Positions 34,332 to 42,442 of a DNA stretch of 64,000 bases are shown here, piece by piece. Positions within the stretch are counted from its first letter, which is position 1. Each line of letters starts with the position of its first letter. The translations under genes were made by a program, and so were the position numbers. Source of the stretch: Paracoccus luteus (GTDB taxonomy: Bacteria; Pseudomonadota; Alphaproteobacteria; Rhodobacterales; Rhodobacteraceae); assembly GCF_004522155.1 (NCBI RefSeq), contig NZ_SDEA01000002.1:62001-126000 (forward strand), given 5' to 3'. The notes under the pieces are model-generated. The model did no database searches. It saw only the letters and a list, made by a program, of their open reading frames with translations, and had not been told where the DNA came from.

Positions 34332-35393
34332 ATGAAAGCTTCGGTTCGCTGCGTCTCCCTCGCGCTGGGCGGAGCAGGACAGGCAACCCTTCACGCACAG
34401 GAGAAGCACGGCAAGCGTGAGGACGGCACCAGCCGCCTGCGCAGGATCCGGGACACGCCCCCCTTGGTCTACAAGACCCTCGACCTGCGAGCGGCCTACA
34501 ATGCTCACATGGAAGGCGTGCAGCAGAACAAGGGATGCAAGAGACCCGTGCTGCACTTCATCATCAAGATGCCCGCCGAGGTCCTGACTGATCGCGCCCC
34601 CGGCGTATTCGCGGAACTCGCAAGCAAGGATGAAAAGCAGCGCCTGATGGCGGAGCAGGCTATCCGGTTCATCGAGGAAACCCATGGCGGCAAGGCTGTC
34701 TTTGCGGCACGGGTCGACCGGGACGAAGCAGGGGAACTCGTGGTCGATGTGTTCGCCGCGCCCCGCTACGAGAAGCGGACGAAGAAGGGCGTCAACCTCT
34801 GGGCCTCACCGACGAAGTTCGGGAAGGAACTGGCCGAGAAGCACCAGGACGAAATCCTGCGTCGGCATCCTCAAGCGCGCGGTCGGCTCACGAACCCCCG
34901 AGCGGTCGGGATTGCCCTTCAGGCCGAGTTCGCCTTGTTCTTTGAGCGCGAGAACGGCGCGCAGCTGACCAGGACGCCGAAGGACGACCCTCGCCCTGAC
35001 CGGCTGGAAACCGACGCGTTCAAGGCTGTTGCGGAAGCCCAGCGCACCGTCACCGAGCAGAGGGACGCATGGGAGACGAGGCGAGCAGAGGTGGAAGCCC
35101 AGATGGCGCGGCAGATCGCCACCGTCGAAGCGATGACCACCGCTGCCGTGAAGGAACGACAGGAGGCGCTGGATGCTCGTGCTGAGGCCCGCAACGAATG
35201 GGAACGGGCGAGAGCCTTCAGCGAGCATCTCGCCGCACTGGCACATCGTCTGGTGCGCTGGCTGAAGCGCGACGACCTGCCGGCCGAGGCGAGGCGTTCC
35301 GGCGTCCAGATCGGCGCAGAAGTGGTCGAATCCATGAAGGTCATCGACACGGACCACGGCGGAGCGACGCACCCTTGGGATTCGCCGCACTGA
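34332..35393 (+). CDS. MobV/Pre-type plasmid recombination relaxase
   Basis: The 353-residue product resembles the Mob/Pre relaxase family that nicks DNA at oriT for mobilisation. An N-terminal region with HAQEKHGKRED corresponds to the conserved H-x-x-R block. AAYNAHMEGVQQNKGCKRPV and LHFIIKMPAEV follow, then the conserved strand GKAVFAARVDRDEAGELVVD. Family metal-binding residues cannot be confirmed by eye. The C-terminal third is a long coiled coil (AEAQRTVTEQRDAWETRRAE and onward). An ATG at 34332 with AAAGGG six bases upstream is preferred; ATG at 34311 would add seven residues. It is the last gene before the right end of the island. Confidence 0.72.
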   Translation: MKASVRCVSLALGGAGQATLHAQEKHGKREDGTSRLRRIRDTPPLVYKTLDLRAAYNAHMEGVQQNKGCKRPVLHFIIKMPAEVLTDRAPGVFAELASKDEKQRLMAEQAIRFIEETHGGKAVFAARVDRDEAGELVVDVFAAPRYEKRTKKGVNLWASPTKFGKELAEKHQDEILRRHPQARGRLTNPRAVGIALQAEFALFFERENGAQLTRTPKDDPRPDRLETDAFKAVAEAQRTVTEQRDAWETRRAEVEAQMARQIATVEAMTTAAVKERQEALDARAEARNEWERARAFSEHLAALAHRLVRWLKRDDLPAEARRSGVQIGAEVVESMKVIDTDHGGATHPWDSPH

Positions 35394-35545
35394 CCCCTCG
35401 CCAGCCCGTTCCGGGACGGTTCGACGTCCCTAGTCGTCCAGCACGATCTACGAGCATGCCGCGCGCGCGGTGGGGTAAACTGTGGGGCGGACCTAGGTAT
35501 GGGCGGCCTAAGCTATTGTTCTTGCAAGAGAAAATCTGTTGAAAC

Positions 35546-35559
35546 TGGTGGAGCCGAGG
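35546..35559. repeat. attR: 14-bp repeat within the tRNA-Ala 3' end
   Basis: TGGTGGAGCCGAGG equals the left copy at 16451-16464. Here it forms the CCA end and acceptor strand of the intact tRNA. Just inside, GTGGGGTAA at 35470-35478 is the inverted counterpart of TTACCCCAC at 16560-16568, as for integrase arm-type sites. Confidence 0.8.
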
Positions 35560-35621
35560 GGAATCGAACCCCTGGCCTCATCATTGCGAACGATGCGCTC
35601 TACCAACTGAGCTACGGCCCC
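35546..35621 (-). tRNA. tRNA-Ala, anticodon CGC, CCA encoded
   Basis: The - strand folds as a cloverleaf: acceptor GGGGCCG with CGGCTCC, a D-arm GCTC-AGTTGGTA-GAGC and an anticodon stem CATCG/TGATG with loop TTCGCAA (anticodon CGC, reading GCG). The T-arm is AGGGG-TTCGATT-CCCCT. Discriminator A and the CCA end are encoded. The gene is intact although its 3' end is the insertion site of the island, because the right repeat restores it. Confidence 0.97.
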
Positions 35622-35680
35622 ACAGGCGCGCTGTTTGGACCGGCGCGGACAGGCTGTCAAGGCCCCGTCGCGCGCCCGCA

Positions 35681-35731
35681 GCGGGGGCTGTCTGCCCCCG
35701 CGCCCCCGAGGATATTTCCGCACCAAAGACG
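35681..35731 (-). repeat. Rhodobacteraceae-type intergenic palindrome, copy A
   Basis: Read on the - strand: CGTCTTTGGTGCGGAAATATCC, then a G-rich hairpin with GGGGGCAGACAGCCCCC. The AT core GGAAATATCC and the following G/C hairpin are shared with copies at 35865 and 39321. Confidence 0.65.
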
Positions 35732-35864
35732 CCGTTAACCGAATCTCAATCCGAATCGGGCAGACCAGAGGGGCGGTACAGGCGGGGACGCCGATGACCG
35801 CCACCGAAGACGCTACAGTCCGCGGGGACGAGCGCCCGCGCGGACTGTGTGCGCCCCGCCAGCG

Positions 35865-35910
35865 TCGTCTTTGGTGCTGAAATATCCCCGCCGGAGGCAC
35901 CGCCGGCACG
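35865..35910 (+). repeat. Rhodobacteraceae-type intergenic palindrome, copy B
   Basis: TCGTCTTTGGTGCTGAAATA continues into TCCCCGCCGGAGGC and a GCCGGC tail. It faces copy A and sits just after the trxC stop codon, so it may serve as its transcription end. Confidence 0.65.
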
Positions 35911-35914
35911 GCGG

Positions 35915-36361
35915 TCACGACTGGCCGCGCACCCAGTCCGCCAGCTGCGCCGCCGGGCGCGCGCCAGCCAGCCGCGCGGCCTCGCGGCCGTCGCGGAACA
36001 GGATGAACGCCGGAATGCCGCGGATATCGAACCGGACCGTCGCGTCGGGATGGCTTTGCGTGTCGATCTTGGCCAGCCGCGCCCGGCCGGCCAGCAACCC
36101 GGCGGCGCGCTCGAACTCGGGCGCCATCGCGCGGCAGGGGCCGCACCACGGCGCCCAGAAATCCACCAGCAGCGGCAGGCTGTCGCGCCGCGCCGCCCGC
36201 TCCAGCGTCGCAAGGTCGATGGCCACCGGCTTGGCGGGCATCAGCGCCGCGCCGCAGGTGCCGCATTTCGGCGACTGGTCCAGCCGGTCCGCGGGCAGTC
36301 GGTTGCCCTGCCCGCAGGCCAGGCAGGTCAGGGTGTGGGTGTGGGTGTGGGTTTCGGCCAT
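35915..36361 (-). CDS. trxC: Thioredoxin 2 (TrxC)
   Basis: The 148-residue product is a zinc-containing cytosolic thioredoxin. The N-terminal extension has two C-x-x-C pairs (LTCLACGQG and PKCGTCGAA) that bind zinc, and the thioredoxin fold carries WCGPC in LVDFWAPWCGPCRAMAPEFE. The cis-Pro region (IRGIPAFILF) is intact. TrxC reduces ribonucleotide reductase and protein disulfides and is often induced by oxidative stress; no OxyR site was looked for in detail. The extreme N-terminus is a run of Thr-His encoded by repeated hexamers. It is likely a separate unit from gcvP upstream. Confidence 0.94.
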   Translation of the reverse strand: MAETHTHTHTLTCLACGQGNRLPADRLDQSPKCGTCGAALMPAKPVAIDLATLERAARRDSLPLLVDFWAPWCGPCRAMAPEFERAAGLLAGRARLAKIDTQSHPDATVRFDIRGIPAFILFRDGREAARLAGARPAAQLADWVRGQS

Positions 36362-36412
36362 CGCGCCCCCTTTCGTCCCCGGACAACGCCGGGGACGGCA
36401 AAAGGATCACGC

Positions 36413-39247
36413 CTATTCGGCCGCTTCGGCATAGGCCTCGACCGGCGGGCAGGTGCAGATCAGGTTGCGGTCGCCCGCCACGTTGTCCACGCGCCCCACC
36501 GGCGGCCAGTATTTGTCCACCCGGAACGCGCCCGGCGGAAAGCAGCCCTGTTCGCGCGAATAGGGGCGGTCCCAGTCGGCGACCAGATCCTCGACCGTGT
36601 GGGGCGCGTGGCGCAGGGGCGAGGCGGCGGCGGCGATGCGGCCTTCGGCGACCTGCGCGATCTCGGCCCGGATCGCCATCATCGCGGTGACAAAGCGGTC
36701 GAGTTCCGCCTTGGTCTCGGACTCGGTCGGTTCCACCATCAGCGTGCCGGCCACCGGCCAGCTCATCGTCGGCGCGTGGAAGCCGTTGTCGATCAGCCGC
36801 TTGGCGATGTCATCCACGGTCACGCCATGTTCGGCAAAGACGCGGGTGTCCACGATGCATTCATGCGCGACGCGGCCGCGGTTGCCCATGAACAGGATCG
36901 GGTAGGCCCCGGCCAGCCGCGCGGCGATATAGTTGGCGTTCAGGATGGCCACCCGCGTCGCCTGCGTCAGCCCCGCGCCGCCCATCATCAGCACATAGGC
37001 CCACGAGATCAGCAGGATCGACGCCGACCCCCAGGGTGCCGCCGAAACCGCGCCGAGGCCGTCGCGCGGATCGGCCGGCAGATAGGGCGCCAGATGCGCC
37101 TTGACCCCGATCGGCCCCATGCCGGGGCCCCCGCCGCCATGCGGGATGGCAAAGGTCTTGTGCAGGTTCAGGTGACTGACGTCGCCGCCGATCTCGCCCG
37201 GCTTTACCAGCCCGACCAGCGCGTTCATGTTCGCGCCGTCGATATAGACCTGCCCGCCGTGGTCGTGGGTGATGCGGCAGACGTCGCGCACGGTATCCTC
37301 GAAGACGCCGTGGGTGCTGGGATAGGTGATCATCACCGCCGCCAGCTTGTCGCCCGCCTTGGCGGCCTTGTCGGCGAAATCCTCCAGGTCGATGTCGCCG
37401 TTCGGGGCGGATTTCACCACCACGACCTTCATCCCCGCCATCTGCGCGCTGGCCGGGTTGGTGCCATGCGCGCTGGTCGGGATCAGGCAGACGTCGCGGT
37501 CCTCGCCGTTGGCCTTGTGCCAGGCGGCGATGGTCAGAAGGCCTGCATATTCCCCCTGCGCGCCGCTGTTTGGCTGCAGCGAAAACGCGTCATAGCCGGT
37601 GATCGCGCACAGCTTTCCGGTCAGGTCGGCGAACATCCGGTGATAGCCTGCGGCCTGATGGGCGGGCGCAAAGGGGTGCAGCGCGCCGAACTCGGGCCAG
37701 GTCAGGGGCATCATCTCGGCCGCGGCGTTCAGCTTCATCGTGCACGACCCCAGCGGGATCATCGCCCGGTCCAGCGCCAGGTCGCGGTCCGACAGGCGGC
37801 GCATATAGCGCATCATCTCGGATTCCGCCCGGTTCATGTGGAACACCGGATGGGTCAGATAGTCGCTTTCGCGCAGCAGATCGTCCGGGATTGCCGGGTC
37901 GCGGGCGGGTTCGGCCGCGTCGGTGATGCCAAAGGCGTCCAGCACCCGCGCGATGACGCAAGCGTCGGTCGTCTCGTCCAGCGAGATGCCCACCCGGTCG
38001 CGGCCCACCCGGCGCAGGTTGATGCCGCGCTGTTCGGCGGCCGCCAGGATGCCGGCCTGTCCGACGCCCACGCGCACGGTGATGGTGTCGAAGAACGCCT
38101 CGGGCTGGACCTCGGCCCCGGCCTCGCGCAGGGCGCGGGCCAGCGTCGCGGTGTGCAGGTGGACCCGCTGGGCGATGGCGCGCAGGCCGACGGGGCCGTG
38201 GAACACCGCATAGAACGACGCCATGACCGCCAGCAGCGCCTGCGCCGTGCAGACGTTGGACGTGGCCTTTTCGCGGCGGATGTGCTGTTCGCGCGTCTGC
38301 AGCGCCAGCCGGTATGCCTGCCGCCCCGCCGCGTCCACGCTGACGCCGACGATGCGGCCGGGCATCGCGCGCTTCATCTCGTCGCGGCAGGCCATGAAGG
38401 CCGCGTGCGGCCCGCCATAGCCCATCGGCACGCCGAACCGCTGGGACGAGCCGACCGCGATGTCGGCGCCCATCGCGCCCGGTTCCTTCAGCAGGCACAG
38501 CGCCAGCAGGTCGGTGGCCACGATGGCGACCGCCCCCGCCGCGTGCAGCGCCGCGCAGTCGTCGGTCAGGTCGCGGATATGGCCGAAGGTGCCGGGATAC
38601 TGGAAGATCGCGCCGAACACCGCACCGGGGTCGCAGTCCCCGTGCTTGCCGCGGACGATCTCGATCCCCAGCGGCGCGGCCCGCGTCTCGATCACCGCCA
38701 CGCTTTGCGGGTGCAGGTCGTCGGCAACAAAGAACGCGGTCGCCTTGGACTTGGCCGAGCGCTGCGCCATCGCCATCGCCTCGGCCGCCGCCGTCGCCTC
38801 GTCCAGCAGGCTGGCGTTGGCGACCGGCAGGCCGGTCAGGTCGGCCACCATCGTCTGATAGTTCAGCAGCGCCTCAAGCCGCCCCTGCGCGATTTCCGGC
38901 TGATAGGGCGTATAGGCGGTATACCACGCCGGGTTTTCCAGGATGTTGCGCTGAATCGCGGGCGGCGTGACGGTGCCGTGATAGCCCTGCCCGATCAGGC
39001 TGGTCATCACCCGGTTCTGCCCGCCCACCTCGCGCATCAGGGCCAGCAGCTCGCGTTCCGACAGCGCCGGCCAGTCCAGCGCGCTGTCCTGCCGGATCGA
39101 GGCCGGCACGGTCTGGTCGATCAGCTCGTCAAGGCTGCCCACACCCAGCACGGCCAGCATCTCGGCCATCTCGGCGGGCGAGGGGCCGATGTGGCGGCGG
39201 TTGGCGAAATCGTCGGGATCATAGGCGGTGGGGGTCCAGCGGGTCAT
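36413..39247 (-). CDS. gcvP: Glycine dehydrogenase (decarboxylating), P protein
   Basis: The 944-residue PLP enzyme decarboxylates glycine and passes the aminomethyl group to lipoyl-GcvH. It is a single-chain P protein with two homologous halves: the N-terminal block has [15 protein letters not shown] and a [24 protein letters not shown] stretch. The C-terminal half has [13 protein letters not shown], the [16 protein letters not shown] motif, and the PLP-lysine region [18 protein letters not shown]. Length is normal. The ATG at 39247 ([10 protein letters not shown]) is preferred to one 27 bp upstream. It is third in the order gcvT-gcvH-gcvP, about 135 bp after gcvH, with a palindromic repeat in the gap. 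Confidence 0.97.
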   Translation of the reverse strand: MTRWTPTAYDPDDFANRRHIGPSPAEMAEMLAVLGVGSLDELIDQTVPASIRQDSALDWPALSERELLALMREVGGQNRVMTSLIGQGYHGTVTPPAIQRNILENPAWYTAYTPYQPEIAQGRLEALLNYQTMVADLTGLPVANASLLDEATAAAEAMAMAQRSAKSKATAFFVADDLHPQSVAVIETRAAPLGIEIVRGKHGDCDPGAVFGAIFQYPGTFGHIRDLTDDCAALHAAGAVAIVATDLLALCLLKEPGAMGADIAVGSSQRFGVPMGYGGPHAAFMACRDEMKRAMPGRIVGVSVDAAGRQAYRLALQTREQHIRREKATSNVCTAQALLAVMASFYAVFHGPVGLRAIAQRVHLHTATLARALREAGAEVQPEAFFDTITVRVGVGQAGILAAAEQRGINLRRVGRDRVGISLDETTDACVIARVLDAFGITDAAEPARDPAIPDDLLRESDYLTHPVFHMNRAESEMMRYMRRLSDRDLALDRAMIPLGSCTMKLNAAAEMMPLTWPEFGALHPFAPAHQAAGYHRMFADLTGKLCAITGYDAFSLQPNSGAQGEYAGLLTIAAWHKANGEDRDVCLIPTSAHGTNPASAQMAGMKVVVVKSAPNGDIDLEDFADKAAKAGDKLAAVMITYPSTHGVFEDTVRDVCRITHDHGGQVYIDGANMNALVGLVKPGEIGGDVSHLNLHKTFAIPHGGGGPGMGPIGVKAHLAPYLPADPRDGLGAVSAAPWGSASILLISWAYVLMMGGAGLTQATRVAILNANYIAARLAGAYPILFMGNRGRVAHECIVDTRVFAEHGVTVDDIAKRLIDNGFHAPTMSWPVAGTLMVEPTESETKAELDRFVTAMMAIRAEIAQVAEGRIAAAASPLRHAPHTVEDLVADWDRPYSREQGCFPPGAFRVDKYWPPVGRVDNVAGDRNLICTCPPVEAYAEAAE

Positions 39248-39320
39248 GGCGTCGCTCGTTCGAAATGGCCGCATGGGCCGGAATGACTGGGCAAAGAGCG
39301 CGGCGGTGCGGCCCCGCGCC

Positions 39321-39374
39321 CTTTTCTTTCTTGTGGAAATATCCCCGGGGTCCGGGGCGGCGCCCCGGTCCGGC
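39321..39374 (+). repeat. Rhodobacteraceae-type intergenic palindrome, copy C
   Basis: CTTTTCTTTCTTGTGGAAAT continues into ATCCCCGGGG and the hairpin CCGGGGCGGCGCCCCGG. It lies between gcvH and gcvP and may act as a processing or partial termination point in the operon. Confidence 0.65.
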
Positions 39375-39382
39375 CGTGCGGC

Positions 39383-39742
39383 TCAGCCGATCAGCGCCTG
39401 ATAGGCGGCTTCGTCCATGAATGCGTCCATCGCGCCCGGCTCGGTGGGCTTGATGCGAAAGAACCAGGCGGCCATCGCGTCGTCATTGACCGCGCCGGGG
39501 GTGTCCGCCACGGCCGAGTTGACGGCGGTGATGGTGCCCGCGATGGGGGCCACGATGTCGGACGCGGCCTTGACCGATTCGATCACCACGATCTCCTCGC
39601 CGGCCTCGACCTCGCGCCCCTCTTCGGGCAGTTCGATGAACACCACGTCGCCCAGCTGTTCGCTGGCATGCGCGGTGATGCCCACGACGATCTCGTCGCC
39701 GTCGGCGCGCAGCCATTCGTGGTCTGGGGTGAATTTCAGCAT
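39383..39742 (-). CDS. gcvH: Glycine cleavage system H protein
   Basis: The 119-residue protein shuttles the aminomethyl group on a lipoyl-lysine. The sequence shows the family start (FTPDHEWLRADGDEIVVGIT), the LGDVVFIELPEEGREVEAGE hairpin and the lipoylation site in VIESVKAASDIVAP. The C-terminal GDP-like end is replaced by NDDAMAAWFFRIKPTEPGAM, normal for the group. It sits 11 bp after gcvT and is translated from the same riboswitch-led transcript. Confidence 0.97.
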   Translation of the reverse strand: MLKFTPDHEWLRADGDEIVVGITAHASEQLGDVVFIELPEEGREVEAGEEIVVIESVKAASDIVAPIAGTITAVNSAVADTPGAVNDDAMAAWFFRIKPTEPGAMDAFMDEAAYQALIG

Positions 39743-39753
39743 GGGCCGACCTT

Positions 39754-40857
39754 TCAGCGTTTATAGGTGGGGATGACAAAGGGCATGGGCGCGATCCGCG
39801 CGGGCAGGCGCTTGCCGCGCAGTTCGGCGTAAACGGTGGCGCCTTCGGCCAGTTCCGCGGGCAGGACCGCCATCGCCACCGGCGCGGCCACCGACGGGCC
39901 GAACCCGCCCGAGCTGACGGTGCCGATGGACTCGCCCCCTTCGGCCGCCGCGAACAGCGCCACGCCCTCGCGCATCGGCGCGCGGCCTTCGGGGCGCAGG
40001 CCGCGGCGGACGCGCGTGGCGCGGCCCAGTTCCGGCAGGATGACCTCAGCGCCCGGAAAGCCGCCCTCGCGCTCGCCGCCGGTGCGGCGCAGCTTGGGGA
40101 TCGACCAGCCCAGCCCGGCCTCCGCCGGGGTGGTGTCCGCGTCCATGTCGTGGCCATACAGCGGCAGCCCCGCCTCCAGCCGCAGGCTGTCGCGGGCGCC
40201 AAGGCCGATGGGCGCCACCCCTTCCTGCGCCAGCAGCGCGCGGGCGAAATCCTCGGCCCGGTCGGCGCGGACCGAGATCTCGAACCCGTCCTCGCCGGTA
40301 TAGCCGGACCGGCTGACCCACAGCGTGCCGCCATCCCACGGCAAATCGGCCGAATCCATGAAACGCAGATCGGCCGCGCCCGGCACCAGCGCGGCCAGCG
40401 CCGCCTCGGCTCGCGGACCCTGCAGTGCCAAAAGCGCGCGGTCGGTCACGACCTCGGGGGCCAGCGCCGCCGCGATCATGTGGGCTGCGTCCTGCGCGGC
40501 GTTGGCGGCGTTCACCACCAGCAGCAGATGGTCGCCCTTGTTGGCGATCATCAGATCGTCCAGCACGCCGCCACTGTCGTTGGTGAACAGCCCGTAGCGC
40601 TGCCGGCCCTGCGGCAGGCCCATGATGTCGGCGGGCACCAGCCGTTCCAGCGCCTGCGCCGCGTCCGGCCCGCGCAGGATCACCTGCCCCATGTGGCTGA
40701 CGTCGAACAGCCCGGCGGCGGCGCGGGTGTGCAGATGCTCGGCCAGCACCCCCATCGGATACTGGACCGGCATTTCCCATCCGGCAAAGGGCACCATCCG
40801 GGCGCCCAGCGCCAGGTGCAGGTCGTAAAGCGGCGTGCGTCGCAGGTCATCGGTCAC
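39754..40857 (-). CDS. gcvT: Glycine cleavage system T protein (aminomethyltransferase)
   Basis: The 367-residue enzyme transfers the one-carbon unit from H protein to tetrahydrofolate. Characteristic stretches: LYDLHLALGARMVPFAGWEM at the start, FDVSHMGQVILRGPDAAQAL, YTGEDGFEISV and RDSLRLEAGLPLYGHDMDAD. Translation begins with GTG at 40855-40857 behind GGGAGGATGCC; no better ATG is available in frame. It heads the gcvTHP operon, and its leader holds a tandem glycine riboswitch, so expression should rise with glycine. Confidence 0.97.
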   Translation of the reverse strand: MTDDLRRTPLYDLHLALGARMVPFAGWEMPVQYPMGVLAEHLHTRAAAGLFDVSHMGQVILRGPDAAQALERLVPADIMGLPQGRQRYGLFTNDSGGVLDDLMIANKGDHLLLVVNAANAAQDAAHMIAAALAPEVVTDRALLALQGPRAEAALAALVPGAADLRFMDSADLPWDGGTLWVSRSGYTGEDGFEISVRADRAEDFARALLAQEGVAPIGLGARDSLRLEAGLPLYGHDMDADTTPAEAGLGWSIPKLRRTGGEREGGFPGAEVILPELGRATRVRRGLRPEGRAPMREGVALFAAAEGGESIGTVSSGGFGPSVAAPVAMAVLPAELAEGATVYAELRGKRLPARIAPMPFVIPTYKR

Positions 40858-40889
40858 GGCATCCTCCCGGCGGCCCGAACGGCCGCGCT

Positions 40890-41060
40890 TGCGATGCCCC
40901 CTCTGTCCCTACCCCGCGGGGGGCGCCTGAGATCGTTATCCCTTCGGCGGGCCAAGCGGCCACTCTTCAGAGTCTGTCGTGGAAACGGTCTTTTTGCCTG
41001 AGAGTTTACCGGGGCGGTTGCTCCTTCGGCCCTGGATCGCGCCAGCGTCTCCCGGTTTCC
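40890..41060 (-). promoter_or_regulatory. Tandem glycine riboswitch upstream of gcvT
   Basis: Read on the - strand, aptamer 1 has CGGGAGACGC, GCCGAAGGAGCAA and AAACTCTCAGGCAAAAAGAC. After a short linker aptamer 2 has CGACAGACTCTGAAGAGTGG, GCCGAAGGGATAA, GATCTCAGGCGCC and GGGACAGAGGGGG. These are the conserved blocks of the glycine element in its two-aptamer form. It ends about 30 bases before the gcvT start codon. The class turns on gcv genes when glycine is high. Confidence 0.92.
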
Positions 41061-41120
41061 AAGGCCGGTTTAGCCGCCCGCGATCGCCGCTGGCAAGGGG
41101 GTTTGTCGCACCCCCCCGGA

Positions 41121-42239
41121 TCAGCGGCGCGGGAAGACAAAGGCGCGGTCGCGGCGCAGCATCAGCCACATCGGCGTGCCGGGGTCGGGCATGAACACCG
41201 CCGGGACGGTGGCGCGCAGGACCGACCCGTCGTGGTCCATGCGGAACTCGACCAGCGATTCGCGGCCCAGAAAACGGGCGCGCTGGACGACGCCATGCGC
41301 GGCGGTGCCGTGTTCGGGCGTGGGCGCCGGCCCCCTGCCGCCGCGGTGAAAGTCGATGCGCAGGTGCTGGGGGCGGATCACGATGTCCACGGGCGTCCCG
41401 TCGGGGACGCCGGGGGTCAGGAACTCGCCGAACGGCGTGTCGGTCAGCGCACCCTGCACGGTGCCGGTCAGGACGTTGACGTCCGAGAAGAACGCCGCCG
41501 CCTCGCGGTCCACGGGCGCGTTGTAAAGGTTATAGGGCGCGCCGCGCTGCACGATCCGCCCGCGCCGCATCAGCAGGATCTGGTCGGCCATGCGCATCGC
41601 CTCGTGCGGCTCGTGCGTGACCAGCAGGACGGCGGTGCCCTCGTCCTTCAGCAGGGCCAGCGTCTCGTCGCGGATGCCGTCGCGCAGCCGCTCGTCCAGC
41701 CCCGAGAACGGCTCGTCCATCAGCAGGATGCGGGGGCTGGGGGCCAAGGCGCGGGCCAGCGCGACGCGCTGCTGCTCGCCCCCCGACAGCGCGTGGGGAT
41801 AGCTGTCGACATGGTCCGACATGCGCACGCGGTCCAGCAGCTCCGCCACCCGCGCCCGGTTCGCCGCCGCCCCGCCTTTCAGGCCAAAGGCCACGTTGTC
41901 GGCGACCGACAGATGCGGGAACAGCGCAAAGTCCTGGAACATCAGCCCGATGGCCCGGCGTTCCGGCGGCACCCGGAACACGGTGTCGCAGACCAGTCGC
42001 CCGTCCACGGAAATCCGGCCGCCGTCCTGCATGTCCACGCCCGCCACGATCCGCAGCGTCGTGGACTTGCCGCAGCCGGACGGGCCCAGCAGGCAGGCGA
42101 CCTCGCCGGCCGAGACGGTAAAGGACACGTCGTCCACCACCGCCAGCCCGTCAAAGACGCGGGTCAGCTTGTCGACGGCAAGGCGCGGCGGCGGGGGCTG
42201 GCTGTGGGGCACCGGCAATCCGATCAATTCGGTCGGCAA
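41121..42239 (-). CDS. ABC transporter ATP-binding protein, FbpC-like (iron/spermidine type)
   Basis: The 372-residue ATPase has Walker A (LLGPSGCGKSTTLR), the Q-loop (MFQDFALFPHL), the signature (LSGGEQQRVALARAL), Walker B (ILLMDEPFSGLD) and the H-loop (LLVTHEPHEAM). A TOBE-type C-terminal domain follows (VDIVIRPQHLRIDFHRGG). This places it in the ferric iron/polyamine/sugar importer group. No permease or binding-protein gene lies next to it, so the partners are elsewhere or it serves several importers. The substrate cannot be told from the sequence. Confidence 0.88.
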   Translation of the reverse strand: MPTELIGLPVPHSQPPPPRLAVDKLTRVFDGLAVVDDVSFTVSAGEVACLLGPSGCGKSTTLRIVAGVDMQDGGRISVDGRLVCDTVFRVPPERRAIGLMFQDFALFPHLSVADNVAFGLKGGAAANRARVAELLDRVRMSDHVDSYPHALSGGEQQRVALARALAPSPRILLMDEPFSGLDERLRDGIRDETLALLKDEGTAVLLVTHEPHEAMRMADQILLMRRGRIVQRGAPYNLYNAPVDREAAAFFSDVNVLTGTVQGALTDTPFGEFLTPGVPDGTPVDIVIRPQHLRIDFHRGGRGPAPTPEHGTAAHGVVQRARFLGRESLVEFRMDHDGSVLRATVPAVFMPDPGTPMWLMLRRDRAFVFPRR

Positions 42240-42346
42240 TGCCTAGCAGGCCGGTCCCTGCTGGTAAAGTTCGGGCGTATGCCAGTTCGCGGGCATATAA
42301 ATGCCCCCGTGCTCGGACCGATCATTCTGCGGATAGGAGAACGTCC

Positions 42347-42424
42347 ATGTCCTCAGAACACATTGCACTGATCACCGCCCTCATCACACTCATTGCAGCC
42401 ATCATCGAAAGATGGCCGCGATGA
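42347..42424 (+). CDS. 25-residue hydrophobic peptide (possible type I toxin-like)
   Basis: A short frame encodes a single membrane helix with charged ends: MSSEHIALITALITLIAAII then ERWPR. ATAGGAGAACGTCC places a good ribosome-binding site 8 bp upstream. The leader has a 6-bp stem with 4-nt loop (GGGCAT-ATAA-ATGCCC, 42291-42306). Small membrane peptides with structured leaders include type I toxins and stress peptides. It lies alone between a - strand ABC ATPase gene and the convergent SDR gene. No antisense RNA was identified. Confidence 0.6.
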   Translation: MSSEHIALITALITLIAAIIERWPR

Positions 42425-42442
42425 CGGCCCCCTGTGCGCCCC

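Larger units (their letters stand above)
16451..35559. mobile_element. 19.1-kb integrated island in tRNA-Ala(CGC): satellite/IME-like element
   Basis: The segment is bounded by a 14-bp direct repeat of the tRNA-Ala 3' end, with an integrase gene just inside the left copy. Inside are replication genes (primase, DUF3987), an AlpA-like regulator, an ejection-like phage protein, DUF5681, an XRE switch, a PIN toxin-antitoxin pair, a RhuM protein and a MobV-type relaxase. Base composition drops compared with both flanks, most clearly between 27.7 and 33.7 kb. I saw no portal, major capsid, large terminase, tail or lysis gene, so this is not a complete prophage. A phage satellite, an integrative mobilizable element, or a mixture of both are the readings that fit. 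Confidence 0.85.

Noticed and set aside
16451..35559. Interpretation as a complete prophage
   Set aside because: No portal, capsid, large terminase, tail or lysis gene was found among the coding regions.
35849..39286. An 1145-codon + strand frame opposite gcvP
   Set aside because: Shadow of gcvP and trxC; composition is Arg/His/Gly-rich with no motif.
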